This document shows, piece after piece, positions 28,755-38,064 of a stretch of 64,000 bases of DNA. A program made the position numbers and the translations under genes. Under the pieces are notes generated by a model. The model did not search any database. It was not told the DNA's origin and saw only the letters and a program-made list of their open reading frames with translations. This stretch comes from Sipunculus nudus (lineage: Eukaryota; Annelida; Sipuncula; Golfingiida; Sipunculidae). Every line of letters starts with the position of its first letter. Positions within the stretch are counted from its first letter, which is position 1. Location of the stretch: assembly GCA_026874595.1 (NCBI GenBank), contig JAPPUL010000082.1:498001-562000 (forward strand), given 5' to 3'.

Positions 28755-31658
28755 GTGAAAAAAAGAGAAGTCCAAAAGGGTTTAAAGGGTTTTATTAATT
28801 GTATTAAGCGAGCAAGAGAGAGTATGGAAGAAATTAAGAGGGAGTTGGGACAAACGGGTTTTCTAGGTAAGATAATATTTAGATATAATAAACTTATAGT
28901 GATGATATTTCTGTTGGGATTTGTATTATGCAGTTTTTTGTTATTAGAGAGGGGGGTATGGGTAGAAGAGGGTCTTTATGTGGTGTATGGAAGAGAAGGA
29001 GAAGGAAAGTATGAAAAGATATTAAAGGAGTACGCAAGTGAGTCTGATATATATATAATAATCTCAGGGGTCAGGAGGAGTGTGGAATCATATGGTTATG
29101 ATATAGTAGAAAAGCTTAAGCAAGCAAAAGAGTTTAAAGAAATCATAAAGGAGGTAAATATATATAAAAAGGATTTGGAATTTCTAAGGCGACATGGATT
29201 TAAGGTATGGGACAAAGAATATGTGGATAAAGCGGTAGAAGTATACAAGCCGAGGGGTTTTTTTGAGTATTTAAAAAGTTATACATCTTATGAGGAGGGT
29301 CTTTATAATGGAGTAGGAATGGGGAGGTTTGAGATAGGGATATATGAGGAGCTTAAACGGGTTAGGCGGCTATTACTAATACTTCTAGAATATATAGAGG
29401 AGCCAGAAGGCATATCGTCAGAGGAGGCAGGAGAAGAGCTTGCGGAGGTGGCATTATTTGGGGAGCGATTAGAAGTGGGAGTTTTTGGAGATTATTTACT
29501 TTTGCGTGTGGGGGTACATATAATAGATAGGCATGAGGGTAGGAATCAGATAGAGAAGGTGCTAAATTATGTAAAGGCAGAGTCAAAGGAAGTGGAAGGG
29601 CTTAAAATATATAGCGATGGAGCACGTGGATATTATGGAGAGGATGGTAAGCTAACGAGTTATAATCCTTTGGTCATTTTTTTGTTACTAGAATTAATAT
29701 TTCTATTAAATATAGTTTTGTGGAGAGGGTTTAGAGGGTGGGCTTTATATGTCATTTCAAGTCAAGTACAACTTTTAGTATATATGCTATATATAACAAA
29801 AGAGCTATTGGAGGAGCTAGACGTGGTTGGAGTCTTAGTGATTTTGGTATTAAACCTATATAGTTATGTAACGGGATTACGTATTAGCATAGAGTATGAG
29901 AAGCAACGTAAAAGGGTTGGGGGTTTACGAGCGACACTTGAGAGGTTGCTAAAGTATAAGGGAAAGAGCTTTATGTTATTTAGTATTTCCTTATGTGGAT
30001 TTTATCTTTTGTTATTGGAGCAAGGGAGTGAAGTACTTAAAGAGCTTGGCATGCTTGTATTTTGTGGACTTTTGTTAAATATGGTTTTGGTGCTAATCTA
30101 CTTACCCTCCCTACACATATTAGTTGATAAATTTGGCTTAAGGAGGAGATTAATATGGGGTTTAGGAAGCGATAGAGGGGGCGAGGATTTGATAACTAAG
30201 GTATGTGGGAGGTTTTTAGGGGCAGAGAAGGCTGAGAAGGCAGAGAAGGGAGAGAAGGCAGAGAAAGGGGAGAAAGGAGTAGGATTATCGGGATTTAGAT
30301 TATTTAATATGCTATTGATATTATTGTTAATCCTGGTGTTGCTATGGTATTTGCTAAACAAAGGAGAGGAGAGATATAAGGGTTTAGGAGATAGAGTTAT
30401 GTTGTGGGAGGGTGGAGGTAGAGTAGGAGTAGAAGGAGAGGCGGCAAAGATATTGGAGGATAGATTTAAGATAGGAGAGGTTGAGTATTTGCTAAGGGAG
30501 GGTATGGTAGAGGGTGGAGGTTTTGGAGTAGAAGTATTTAAGGGATGGGGTTTAGAGGGTGGAGCTGGTGAATATATGTTAGATAGCATAAGCTCTTATT
30601 TACCGAATGAGGGGTTACAGAGTATAAATTTATCAAAAACTCAAGAGCTTAAGAATTTTTTAGAAGGTGGGGAGAAGGGCGGGGTTGGATTTGTGCTAGA
30701 AGGGGAGGAGGGGTTAGAAGCTATTAAGGGTGTTATAAGCGGGCTTATAGGGAGGACGGAAGAGGTAGTTAGTAGGGAATTAGGGGTGGGCAATGATGAG
30801 AAGTTAAAAAAGTTACGGGATGATATAGTGGAGGTTGGGGAATTGGTTGAGGACATGCTAGTTTTGCTGGGAGATGATTTAGTGTTAATTAGGCTTAGTA
30901 AATCTTTTAAGAAAGCGATGGAGGGAGGGGTTATGAGGCTTTTAGAAGATATGGAGCTTTTAACTTATGAGAGTCTGGATGTAGATATACGGAGGCGATA
31001 TATAAATGAAGGGAGAGGGGAGCTGATACGTTTTATGGGAGTATGGGGGCAAGCGAGTGGATTTAAGGAGGTAGGATTAAGGGAAAAAGAAGTAGAGCTA
31101 TTGAAGAATCTAGAGGGGATAGGTTTTGAACATATAAGTAAAAGGTTATTATTGGAGGAGGGGATGGAGAAGGTATTGGAAGGTAGTATAAAGTGGTTTT
31201 GGTATGGGCAAGTGTTATTATTTTTGTTGTTTTTATTTGGTAGAAGGGTTAAAGAGGGTATTTTGTTGATAATATTATTTTTATTTATAAGCTTGTTGCA
31301 GCTTGGGTTACAGGAGCTTACAGGAGTTAAGTATAATTATATAAATTATGTACTACAAATGGTTTTGCTATTGCTGGGGTATAATTATATATTTAGCTGG
31401 TTAGAGATAGAATTCATGAGCAGAGGATGGTTTTTGGGTGTAGACAAGGAGGGGCTTGGGATGAAGGGATTGGTTATAAGAGGTGGTCTTGAGGAAATAT
31501 TGATGATACATGTTGTGGTAATAGTGAATGTAGTTTTATTATATCTGTTATTGGAAAGCAGATGGCATGAGAGTTTCATTATAGTGCTTTTATTGTGGAT
31601 GTTGGTATATTTGTTTGTAGGGATAGGGCATTTATTTCTTAATAAGAATCGAGTATAG
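28755..31658 (+). CDS. RND/MMPL-family membrane protein
   Basis: 967 residues, GTG start. One N-terminal membrane helix (about 46-65) is followed by a large soluble domain, a block of about five helices (near 310-460), a second helix-domain-helix half, and a final five-helix block (about 815-960). This duplicated layout is that of RND-superfamily MMPL/HpnN-like transporters, which move lipids or other hydrophobic molecules to the outer envelope. The usual Asp/Tyr proton-relay signatures were not clearly seen. Between the halves is a Lys/Glu/Ala-Gly repeat (EKAEKAEKGEKAEKGEKG; 30222-30277) made by 9-bp duplications. Substrate unknown. Confidence 0.68.
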   Translation: MKKREVQKGLKGFINCIKRARESMEEIKRELGQTGFLGKIIFRYNKLIVMIFLLGFVLCSFLLLERGVWVEEGLYVVYGREGEGKYEKILKEYASESDIYIIISGVRRSVESYGYDIVEKLKQAKEFKEIIKEVNIYKKDLEFLRRHGFKVWDKEYVDKAVEVYKPRGFFEYLKSYTSYEEGLYNGVGMGRFEIGIYEELKRVRRLLLILLEYIEEPEGISSEEAGEELAEVALFGERLEVGVFGDYLLLRVGVHIIDRHEGRNQIEKVLNYVKAESKEVEGLKIYSDGARGYYGEDGKLTSYNPLVIFLLLELIFLLNIVLWRGFRGWALYVISSQVQLLVYMLYITKELLEELDVVGVLVILVLNLYSYVTGLRISIEYEKQRKRVGGLRATLERLLKYKGKSFMLFSISLCGFYLLLLEQGSEVLKELGMLVFCGLLLNMVLVLIYLPSLHILVDKFGLRRRLIWGLGSDRGGEDLITKVCGRFLGAEKAEKAEKGEKAEKGEKGVGLSGFRLFNMLLILLLILVLLWYLLNKGEERYKGLGDRVMLWEGGGRVGVEGEAAKILEDRFKIGEVEYLLREGMVEGGGFGVEVFKGWGLEGGAGEYMLDSISSYLPNEGLQSINLSKTQELKNFLEGGEKGGVGFVLEGEEGLEAIKGVISGLIGRTEEVVSRELGVGNDEKLKKLRDDIVEVGELVEDMLVLLGDDLVLIRLSKSFKKAMEGGVMRLLEDMELLTYESLDVDIRRRYINEGRGELIRFMGVWGQASGFKEVGLREKEVELLKNLEGIGFEHISKRLLLEEGMEKVLEGSIKWFWYGQVLLFLLFLFGRRVKEGILLIILFLFISLLQLGLQELTGVKYNYINYVLQMVLLLLGYNYIFSWLEIEFMSRGWFLGVDKEGLGMKGLVIRGGLEEILMIHVVVIVNVVLLYLLLESRWHESFIIVLLLWMLVYLFVGIGHLFLNKNRV

Positions 31659-31850
31659 AGTTTATTTTGCAAAATGTTTTTAAGTATGAGAAAAAGTGCT
31701 TAAGAATCGGGAATGGAGTTAAGAGATTAAAGAAATAAGAGATTAAAGAGATAATATAAATAATATAAAGAGTTATTAAAAATGGAGTGAAGGACGATAT
31801 AGAATGGAAATAAAGACAAAAAGGCACGGGAGAAGAGGTAGGAAACAGAT

Positions 31851-32450
31851 ATGAAAATAAAGAGAAGAGAAAAGGTATTATTGCAAATTTACTTGATTTT
31901 AGTATTGGGATTTAGTTTTGGATGTGTAGATTCTAAGACACGTCCGGAAGAAGGTGTGTCTAAAGCAGGAGGAGGAGGATATAGTAAATTTGGAAGATAT
32001 GGAGTAAGTTTTAACTATCCATCTGGATATGACATAAAGACGGAAGAGAAGAAAACGCATGTAAATATATTTATGAAGGGAGAGAATAGCAGGATATCGG
32101 TACAGATTGTAAATGGGGTTATGGGGGAGGATCTAAGATTAGATTATATGGAAGTGATAAAGAATCAGATGGAAGAGTTTAATTTGGTGTTGGATAAGTC
32201 AGAGAGAGAAAAGAAGGCAATAAATATACGTGAAGGTAGTAAAAGGGTAAAAGTGGGCGCTTATTATAATAAGCTAATCTTTAAAGAGGATGGAAAGGAT
32301 TATAAAATAGTGATGCTGGTTTATTTCTTTGCACACAAAGGGACAGGGTATATAATAAACTTTGCATATAATCCGAAGGTGGTACCAATGAATGATTTTG
32401 AGATAGTAAGTAAAAGTTTTGGAATAAGTAGAAGCGAAGTAGGAGGGTAA
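31851..32450 (+). CDS. Lipoprotein, PsbP/DcrB-like fold (putative)
   Basis: 199 residues. Signal peptide ends in GFSFGC (lipobox), placing it on a membrane. The mature part has YGVSFNYPSGYDIKTEEKKTHVNIFM, then a C-terminal YIINFAYNPKVVPMNDFEIVSKSF; this pattern (a 'F-YP-W' opening and a closing segment with 'F--I--SF') resembles PsbP/DcrB-type small domains. Function unknown. It follows the RND gene by 190 bp of A/G-rich spacer without recognisable signals. Confidence 0.65.
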   Translation: MKIKRREKVLLQIYLILVLGFSFGCVDSKTRPEEGVSKAGGGGYSKFGRYGVSFNYPSGYDIKTEEKKTHVNIFMKGENSRISVQIVNGVMGEDLRLDYMEVIKNQMEEFNLVLDKSEREKKAINIREGSKRVKVGAYYNKLIFKEDGKDYKIVMLVYFFAHKGTGYIINFAYNPKVVPMNDFEIVSKSFGISRSEVGG

Positions 32451-32483
32451 AATAAAGATGGGTTTTAGAGTGCTTATGGCGAA

Positions 32484-32535
32484 AGTAACAATTAGAAGTA
32501 ACAATTAGAAGCAGCAATTAGAAGCAGCAATTAGA
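32484..32535 (+). repeat. Short tandem repeat, 13 bp x 4
   Basis: Two copies of agtaacaattaga followed by two copies of agcagcaattaga, so an already diverged pair has been duplicated. No gene in this 284 bp spacer (32451-32734). Confidence 0.85.
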
Positions 32536-32663
32536 AAGAATAAAGACTTAGAGAAAAAACGTGGTGTTATTAAAAAAAGTATGAAAAAAATAGAAAAAGG
32601 AAGTATTATTGTAAGCAAGTGTATGGGTTCAGGATAAGGGGCAGGGGGCAGGATAAGGGAGAA

Positions 32664-32702
32664 GGATAAGGGGGTAGGATAAGGGGGTAGGATAAGGGGG
32701 TA
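32664..32702 (+). repeat. Short G-rich tandem repeat, 13 bp x 3
   Basis: Three perfect copies of ggataagggggta, with degenerate copies just upstream (32632-32663). The repeated GGGG/GGGGG blocks could in principle form a G-quadruplex on the plus strand. Confidence 0.8.
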
Positions 32703-32734
32703 GGAAAAAGAATAATAAAGAGAGAAGCAAGAAG

Positions 32735-32962
32735 ATGTCAAGTGTCGGAGAAAATGAGTTACAAAAGTTTTTGCTTGCACAGATAGAGGAAATAAATAAG
32801 TATAAATGGATAGAGAGCGAGAAAAGGTGCCATGATATAGGCTTCCAGCAGGCTGCAATGGAGTGGATAAACATGTACTCAGCATGTTTTAAGAAGGGTT
32901 GGGGGGGAGTAGAGGGGGAGGAAGGAGAGAATGGCGGGCGAGGCGGGCGAGGCGGCTTTTAG
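32735..32962 (+). CDS. Small hypothetical protein, 75 aa
   Basis: ATG preceded by AGAGAGAAGCAAGAAG. An amphipathic N-terminal half contains EEINKYKWIESEKRCHDIGFQQAAMEWINMY, which looks like a structured helical domain, followed by a Gly/Glu/Arg low-complexity tail (GEEGENGGRGGRGGF) that seems to come from repeat expansion (ggcgaggcg). No signal peptide or membrane helix. Not recognised beyond that. Confidence 0.5.
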   Translation: MSSVGENELQKFLLAQIEEINKYKWIESEKRCHDIGFQQAAMEWINMYSACFKKGWGGVEGEEGENGGRGGRGGF

Positions 32963-33167
32963 GGAGAGTTTTTGTAGAGTATTCTTTATGAAAAAGGGAT
33001 AGTTAGGGATATACTAAAGCAAACCAGCCAAAGAATATAAACAATCGACAAAAGTTGAATAAATAATATACAAAGTCCCAATAATATATTATACTAGATA
33101 AAGTTAATGATGAGCCTAGGGCTACAATGTACGAAATCTATTATGGTAATAAAGGAAGAGGAGAGGA

Positions 33168-33656
33168 ATGGCAAAAAAGGGCTTAAAGATAGTGTTATTA
33201 AGTTTTATGATATTATTAAGTTTAGAAAGTTTATATGGTGGTGAGGTTGCTAAAGGAGCGGGGATTAAAATAGAGGGGGAATGGATAAGGAACAGTCGAG
33301 GGGAGGTGCCTGTTAGTGCGGGTTATATGACGATATTCAATAGTACGGATAAAGACATAAAGCTAATAGGAGTTGAGGTCTATCCGCAAGTAGTGTGTAA
33401 GGCGGTAGAACTACACGAGATGCAGAATTCAGGAGGGATGATGCGGATGAGACGAGTTGAGAGTATTTTGGTACCGAAGCGGGAAAGTGGACAAGACGGG
33501 CGAGTAGAATTAAAGCCTGGTGGATATCATATAATGTTTATGGGGATAGAGAAGGAATATTTTGAATTAGGAAAAAAGATAAAGTTAAAGCTTAAATTTA
33601 GAGGGCATATGGATATAGGGCTTGAAGTAGGAATAAAGTCATTGCTAGACGAATAA
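33168..33656 (+). CDS. PCuAC-type periplasmic copper chaperone
   Basis: 162 residues with a signal peptide (LKIVLLSFMILLSLESLYG). The Cu(I)-binding His/Met set of the PCuAC (DUF461) family is present: ELHEMQNSGGMMRM and, after the spacing expected, GGYHIMFMGI. PCuAC delivers copper to the Cu-A or Cu-B site of terminal oxidases, often with Sco. A Sco protein is encoded at 51531-52184, so both halves of the pathway are in this window, though no oxidase is. Confidence 0.82.
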   Translation: MAKKGLKIVLLSFMILLSLESLYGGEVAKGAGIKIEGEWIRNSRGEVPVSAGYMTIFNSTDKDIKLIGVEVYPQVVCKAVELHEMQNSGGMMRMRRVESILVPKRESGQDGRVELKPGGYHIMFMGIEKEYFELGKKIKLKLKFRGHMDIGLEVGIKSLLDE

Positions 33657-33711
33657 AGGGATAATAAATTATAGTTTTAAAAAAAGAGGTAAAAAAAAGA
33701 GGTAAAAGAGG

Positions 33712-34533
33712 TTGATAAATTGGCTTGAGAAGCTGGGAGTAAGGAACGTAATACGTACAACGGAGCCAAAATTCATATTGGTAGTAGGTCCTTGCGTAAT
33801 ACGAGAAGCAGGCGAGACAGAAGATATAGCAGGAGAGCTTTTAGAGATCTGTAAGGGGCTTTCGTTACCATTTGTATTCAAAGGGTCCTACAGCAAATCA
33901 AACAGGAGCAAAGCGGAATCATATAGGGGAGTGGGCTTAAAGATGGGACTTGCGATACTGCATAGTATAAGACGAGAATTAAACATACCGATATTAACAG
34001 ACGTGCATAAAGAAGAGGAAATAGACGATGTAGGGAAGGTGGTAGATTTTGTACAGATACCGGCCTTTTTGTGTCGACAAACGGAGTTAATAGAAAAAGC
34101 AGCCCGCACACAAAAGATAATAAATGTAAAGAAGGGGCAATTCATGTCTCCCTACGAAATGGAAGATGTGCTTGAAAAGATAAGAAATCAGAAGAACACA
34201 AAATATATGATAACAGAACGAGGGACAAGTTTTGGATATGGGGATTTAGTGAATGACTTTAGAGGGATAGCGATAATGACAAAACACGCGCCGGTGCTTT
34301 ACGACGGGACCCATAGTATAAAATCGAGCAAAGTGGATGGCAGACAATATATAAAACACTTATCAAGAGCAGCAATAGCGGCAGGAGCAAGCGGTTTATA
34401 TTTAGAAGTACATCCAAACCCAAGCAAATCGTTATCAGATAAAGATAGCATATTACCGCTTAAAGAGCTAAAGCCGCTTTTGGAAGAGATAATACCGTTA
34501 TATCAATTAGTAAAGACGTTTTCAAGCAAGTAA
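33712..34533 (+). CDS. kdsA: 3-deoxy-D-manno-octulosonate 8-phosphate synthase
   Basis: 273 residues, TTG start preceded by an AGAGG-rich stretch. KdsA condenses phosphoenolpyruvate and arabinose 5-phosphate, the committed step of Kdo for lipopolysaccharide. Visible motifs: VVGPCVIRE, FKGSYSKSNRSKAESYRGVG, LTDVHKEEE, IPAFLCRQTELI, NVKKGQFMSP and HAPVLYDGTHS. A Cys in the GPC motif, in place of the Asn found in the E. coli enzyme, marks the metal-dependent class. Confidence 0.95.
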   Translation: MINWLEKLGVRNVIRTTEPKFILVVGPCVIREAGETEDIAGELLEICKGLSLPFVFKGSYSKSNRSKAESYRGVGLKMGLAILHSIRRELNIPILTDVHKEEEIDDVGKVVDFVQIPAFLCRQTELIEKAARTQKIINVKKGQFMSPYEMEDVLEKIRNQKNTKYMITERGTSFGYGDLVNDFRGIAIMTKHAPVLYDGTHSIKSSKVDGRQYIKHLSRAAIAAGASGLYLEVHPNPSKSLSDKDSILPLKELKPLLEEIIPLYQLVKTFSSK

Positions 34534-34558
34534 AACCAAATAAATGATATAGTATAAG

Positions 34559-34594
34559 CAATAAAAGAATCAATAAAAGAATCAATAAAAGAAT
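34559..34594 (+). repeat. Short tandem repeat, 12 bp x 3
   Basis: Three perfect copies of caataaaagaat between kdsA and the short-chain dehydrogenase gene. Confidence 0.85.
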
Positions 34595-34625
34595 AAGAAA
34601 TAAAGATGGAGGAGGGAAAAAGGCA

Positions 34626-35342
34626 GTGGAAACGATACTAGTAACAGGCGGGAGTAAGGGTATAGGGAAGGAAGTGTGTAAAAAGTTTGCAAAGGAAGGG
34701 TATAGGATATTGTTTACGAGTCGCGGTGAGGGTGGATTTAAGGAGCTTGAGGCAGAATATATGGGACTTGGAGCGTCTTTAGCAAAAGGGTACAAATTAG
34801 ATATAGGAGACAAAGAGTCAGTAAAGAGTCTGGTTGAAAAGATAAAAGGGGAGGGATTGGGCTTAAAAGTACTTGTAAACAACGCGGGAGTGGGAATATT
34901 CAAGGGAATTAAGGATTTAAGCTACGAGGAATGGGACAAAGTAGTAGGAACGAACCTGAGCGGGATATTTTACTTAACACAAGGGCTTATAGGGGTTATA
35001 GAGGAGACAGGAGGAGGAAATATAATAAATATAGGTTCCCTTGCAAGCAGAAATACGTTTGCAGGGGGAGGATTATACTGCGCAACGAAGTTCGGGTTAT
35101 TGGGTTTTACGGAATGCCTAATGCTTGAGTTACGGGATCAAAACATAAAGGTATCGATAGTGATGCCTGGGTCAGTAAATACAAGTTTTAGCGGAAAAGA
35201 GCTTTTAGGAGAGGAGGCAAGGTTTAAGTTAAGTGCAAAAGACGTAGCGAAAACAGTATATGACATAGTAAAAACGAGTAAAGAGAGTCTTATAAGTAAA
35301 ATAGAGCTAAGGCCATTAAATCCTAAGAAGCCCAAAAGCTAA
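34626..35342 (+). CDS. Short-chain dehydrogenase/reductase
   Basis: 238 residues, GTG start. Cofactor motif TGGSKGIG (7-14), NNAG (85-88), catalytic Ser138 and Tyr151-X3-Lys155 are all in place, so a functional classical SDR. The Arg in TSRGEG after strand 2 suggests NADPH. Substrate unknown; members of this length include ketoacyl reductases and sepiapterin-reductase-like enzymes. The C terminus is extended by Lys/Pro-rich residues. Confidence 0.85.
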   Translation: METILVTGGSKGIGKEVCKKFAKEGYRILFTSRGEGGFKELEAEYMGLGASLAKGYKLDIGDKESVKSLVEKIKGEGLGLKVLVNNAGVGIFKGIKDLSYEEWDKVVGTNLSGIFYLTQGLIGVIEETGGGNIINIGSLASRNTFAGGGLYCATKFGLLGFTECLMLELRDQNIKVSIVMPGSVNTSFSGKELLGEEARFKLSAKDVAKTVYDIVKTSKESLISKIELRPLNPKKPKS

Positions 35343-35394
35343 GCCCAAGAGCAAAGCCAAAAGAGCAAAAGAGCCAGAACTACTTTCATAAGAT

Positions 35395-35622
35395 ATGCAT
35401 AAAAAAAGAGATATGTCAAAACAAGTTTTACAATCTATAATTACCTGTCCTTATTGTGGGAGTAAGAAAAAAGAGGTAATGCCAACTACAGCATGCCGGA
35501 TTTTTTATGAATGTGAGTCATGTCATAAAATACTAAAGCCCTTAGAAAAAGATTGTTGTGTATATTGTTCTTATGGTAGTATTAAATGCCCATCCAGACA
35601 AGAGGATAGTAATTGGTTTTGA
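35395..35622 (+). CDS. GDCCVxC-domain small cysteine-rich protein
   Basis: 75 residues (69 if the ATG at 35413 is used). Two CX2C knuckles (CPYCGSKKKEVMP and CESCHKIL) are followed by KDCCVYCSYGSIKCPSRQ, matching the small GDCCVxC family, some members of which are selenoproteins. Here the position is plain Cys and the leading Gly is Lys. A metal-binding or redox role is plausible; no function is established. Confidence 0.72.
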   Translation: MHKKRDMSKQVLQSIITCPYCGSKKKEVMPTTACRIFYECESCHKILKPLEKDCCVYCSYGSIKCPSRQEDSNWF

Positions 35623-35712
35623 ATATGAAATAAGATCCTATAATAATGCTAGAAGACCAAAAAAGGCTTGAAAAAAGATAAGAGAATGGGATGGCAAAAA
35701 AGAGCAAAATAG

Positions 35713-36804
35713 ATGGGAAGAGAGCTAAAAAGCTATAAGCTAAAAAGCTATAGTAGAAGAATATATATAGGCGTGTTTGGGATAATTATATTATGGTGGC
35801 TAATAAGCTATAAATATTATAATCTAATCCAAAGCGAGTATAAGGGTAAATTACTAAGCACAGAAGTAGAGCTTAAGATATTACATACACGTTCTCAGGA
35901 TGCAAAAGGGATATTGCGAGGCTTTGAAGGAGAAGTAAAACGCCTTGGCAAAATATTCAGTTCCTATGATAAAGGTAGTGAACTTAGTAAACTAAACGCA
36001 GTTGCGGGTACAGGAGAGTGGTATGAGGTAAGTAAGGAGCTACTTTATGTGATAAAGGAAGGACTTAGGTACGCCAAACTGAGTGAAGGTGCTTTTGATA
36101 TAAGTATTTATCCGTTACTCCGTCTTTGGAATGCTGGTGATAGAGAAGATAGGAGCCAGCCGTCTTTGGAGGCTATAAGGAGAGCAAAAGAGCTTGTAGA
36201 CTATAAAAAGATAGAGATAAGAGCAGATGAAATAAGATATTTAAAGAAGGGGTTAAAAATAAGCTTAGGCGGCCTTGCAAAAGGCTATATAATAGACAAG
36301 GCAATAAGTTATTTAAAAGGGCGCGGAATAAGCTCATGCTTGCTTAATATAGGAGGAGATACATATGGATTGGGCAGGAGCCTATCGGGAGGATTTTGGC
36401 GTGTGGGCATAAAAAACCCCCGAGAGAGTGAATATGGAGTAAAATATCTTGGCAAAGTGCTATTAAATAATCAGTCTCTGGCAACATCGGGCGATTATGC
36501 AAGGTATCGGATAACGCAAGAAGGAAAACGGGTAAACCATATAATAGATCCTAAAACGGGGTACCCAGTTTTAGGAGTTCTAAGCGTTTCGACTTTAAGT
36601 AATAGTGCCTTACAAAGTGATGCAATCTCGACAATAGTATTTTTACTTGGAGCTGATAAAGGTTTTAAATTAGTAAAGGGGCTTGCAGGAGTTGAGAGCT
36701 TAATAATTTACAAGCAGGAGCTAATGGAAGAAGAGGGATTAAAGTTTTTGATTACAGAAGGGTTCAAGCTAGAAGAGCTAGAAGAGCTAGAAGCGATTAA
36801 ATAA
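35713..36804 (+). CDS. apbE: FAD:protein FMN transferase (ApbE family)
   Basis: 363 residues with an N-terminal membrane anchor (IYIGVFGIIILWWLISYKY). ApbE attaches FMN covalently to Thr of partner flavoproteins such as NqrB/C or RnfG, or cytosolic/periplasmic flavodomains. Motifs: FSSYDKGSELSKLN, ISLGGLAKGYIIDKA, NIGGDTYGLG, TSGDYARY, HIIDPKTGYP and the Mg-binding SNSALQSDAISTIVF. No partner is encoded here. The C-terminal EELEELEAIK is the product of a 9 bp duplication. Confidence 0.93.
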   Translation: MGRELKSYKLKSYSRRIYIGVFGIIILWWLISYKYYNLIQSEYKGKLLSTEVELKILHTRSQDAKGILRGFEGEVKRLGKIFSSYDKGSELSKLNAVAGTGEWYEVSKELLYVIKEGLRYAKLSEGAFDISIYPLLRLWNAGDREDRSQPSLEAIRRAKELVDYKKIEIRADEIRYLKKGLKISLGGLAKGYIIDKAISYLKGRGISSCLLNIGGDTYGLGRSLSGGFWRVGIKNPRESEYGVKYLGKVLLNNQSLATSGDYARYRITQEGKRVNHIIDPKTGYPVLGVLSVSTLSNSALQSDAISTIVFLLGADKGFKLVKGLAGVESLIIYKQELMEEEGLKFLITEGFKLEELEELEAIK

Positions 36805-36854
36805 TTGAAGAGATTGGCGGAGAATAAATAGAAGCAGATATTAAAAAACAGTTA

Positions 36855-37553
36855 TCAAGCAAGGTTTAGAGGGTCCTCAATCTTAAGAGGCGAGGATGCA
36901 ACAAAACCGTGGGCACACTCAGAACCAATATAATAGCCAAAAGAAGTGGCCTGAGCTAAGATAAAGTTATAAAAGCCTGTTTTTGAAGCGTTATCCCCAA
37001 ACATTTGAGAATTATGAGCTTTAATAGCCCTAATCCATTCGTCTTTAACATCAGAAATATCAACAACAAAAGTAGGTTTCATATTGCGCGGAAAAAGGTA
37101 GTAAAGGACTTGAGAAACAATATGAGGCTCTTCATCCAAAGGCATTTTCTTTAACCGAGCAAAATTAACAGCATGAGAGGCTAAAATACCGGTATGGATA
37201 TGGTCAGTGTGCCCATGCCCTCTGCCGGGAATGCCTTTCCAATGGGGCATTAAAATAGTTTTAGGTTTAAGCTGTCGAATAAAGCGAGCAATTATAAGGC
37301 GACTTGCAAAGGAATCAGAAATCATACAATCTTTAAAACCGGCATAGTCAAAATGGTCAACTTTAAGTATTTCGAGAGCCTTTTTAGTTTCTTCGAGCCG
37401 AATTGTTGTATTACCCTCAGTAGACATTTCTCCTTTGGTCATATAGAGGATCGCAGTTTTATAACCTTTGAGCTTAGATTTAAGTAAAAGGCCGCCACAA
37501 TGGATCTCAGCATCATCAGGATGAGGGCTAATAGCAAGTAAATCAAGTTCCAT
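36855..37553 (-). CDS. PIG-L family deacetylase, BshB1-like
   Basis: 232 residues. Zinc-binding residues of the LmbE/PIG-L fold: SPHPDDAEIHCGG (His11, Asp14) and GHTDHIHTG. The arrangement MTKGEMSTEGNTTIRLEETKKALEIL and LYYLFPRNMKPTFVVDISD is that of BshB1, the N-acetylglucosaminyl-malate deacetylase of bacillithiol synthesis. BshA and BshC are not in this window, so the pathway assignment is inferred from sequence alone. Confidence 0.8.
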   Translation of the reverse strand: MELDLLAISPHPDDAEIHCGGLLLKSKLKGYKTAILYMTKGEMSTEGNTTIRLEETKKALEILKVDHFDYAGFKDCMISDSFASRLIIARFIRQLKPKTILMPHWKGIPGRGHGHTDHIHTGILASHAVNFARLKKMPLDEEPHIVSQVLYYLFPRNMKPTFVVDISDVKDEWIRAIKAHNSQMFGDNASKTGFYNFILAQATSFGYYIGSECAHGFVASSPLKIEDPLNLA

Positions 37554-37693
37554 AAGGAGACATCACCTAGTTAATAATTAAGTTACAAAAAAAAAAGAAA
37601 AGGTTATTCTAAATGGGAACAATGTAAAAGTAAAGTATAAATAAAAATAAGAGTGTAGTAAAATTAGATATAAAAAAAACGTATAATGTAATT

Positions 37694-37820
37694 CAATTTT
37701 GATGATGTTAAAACCGAGTAAAAAAACGCAGGTTAATGATCATAAGTGTTGGGCGTTTTCATAAATACTATAACTTCCCCTCCCTAAATATAGTATTACG
37801 AAAGCGCCTATATTTTTTTA
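37694..37820 (+). ncRNA. Candidate small RNA ending in a strong hairpin with C-rich loop
   Basis: The 511 bp divergent spacer between the deacetylase and the glycosyltransferase contains a TATAAT at 37682-37687 (the -35 is weak) and, about 65 bases after the expected start, a near-perfect hairpin: 37752-37772 pairs with 37789-37808 with one mismatch and one bulge, followed by T7 (37813-37819). That is the shape of an independent terminated transcript of about 125 nt. The 16 nt loop holds ttcccctccc, complementary to Shine-Dalgarno sequences. Alternatively it is only a terminator or attenuator in the glycosyltransferase leader. Confidence 0.4.
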
Positions 37821-37907
37821 AAAAGAAAAAGAGCTGCAGCAAGGCGATAAACTCGCTAAAATAAACTCACTAAATATTATAAGAAGGTTTAGTTAAGGGC
37901 AAGAGCG

Positions 37908-37939
37908 TTTATTAATCACTTTATTTATTAATCACTTTA
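37908..37939 (+). repeat. Short tandem repeat, 16 bp x 2
   Basis: Two perfect copies of tttattaatcacttta, followed by a second duplication (tagtataaaagaa..., twice) in the leader of the glycosyltransferase gene. Confidence 0.8.
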
Positions 37940-38064
37940 TTTAGTATAAAAGAATATTAGTATAAAAGAAATATCATATATAAATGAGCATAATAGTTTT
38001 ATATAAGTTTATTATATTGTAAATGCAATAATCGATGGATAATTAAAAGGGGTAGATAGGCTAA

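Noticed and set aside
37554-38064. SRP RNA, 6S RNA or a known riboswitch
   Set aside because: The conserved core sequences of these RNAs are absent; only the hairpin and T run are supported.
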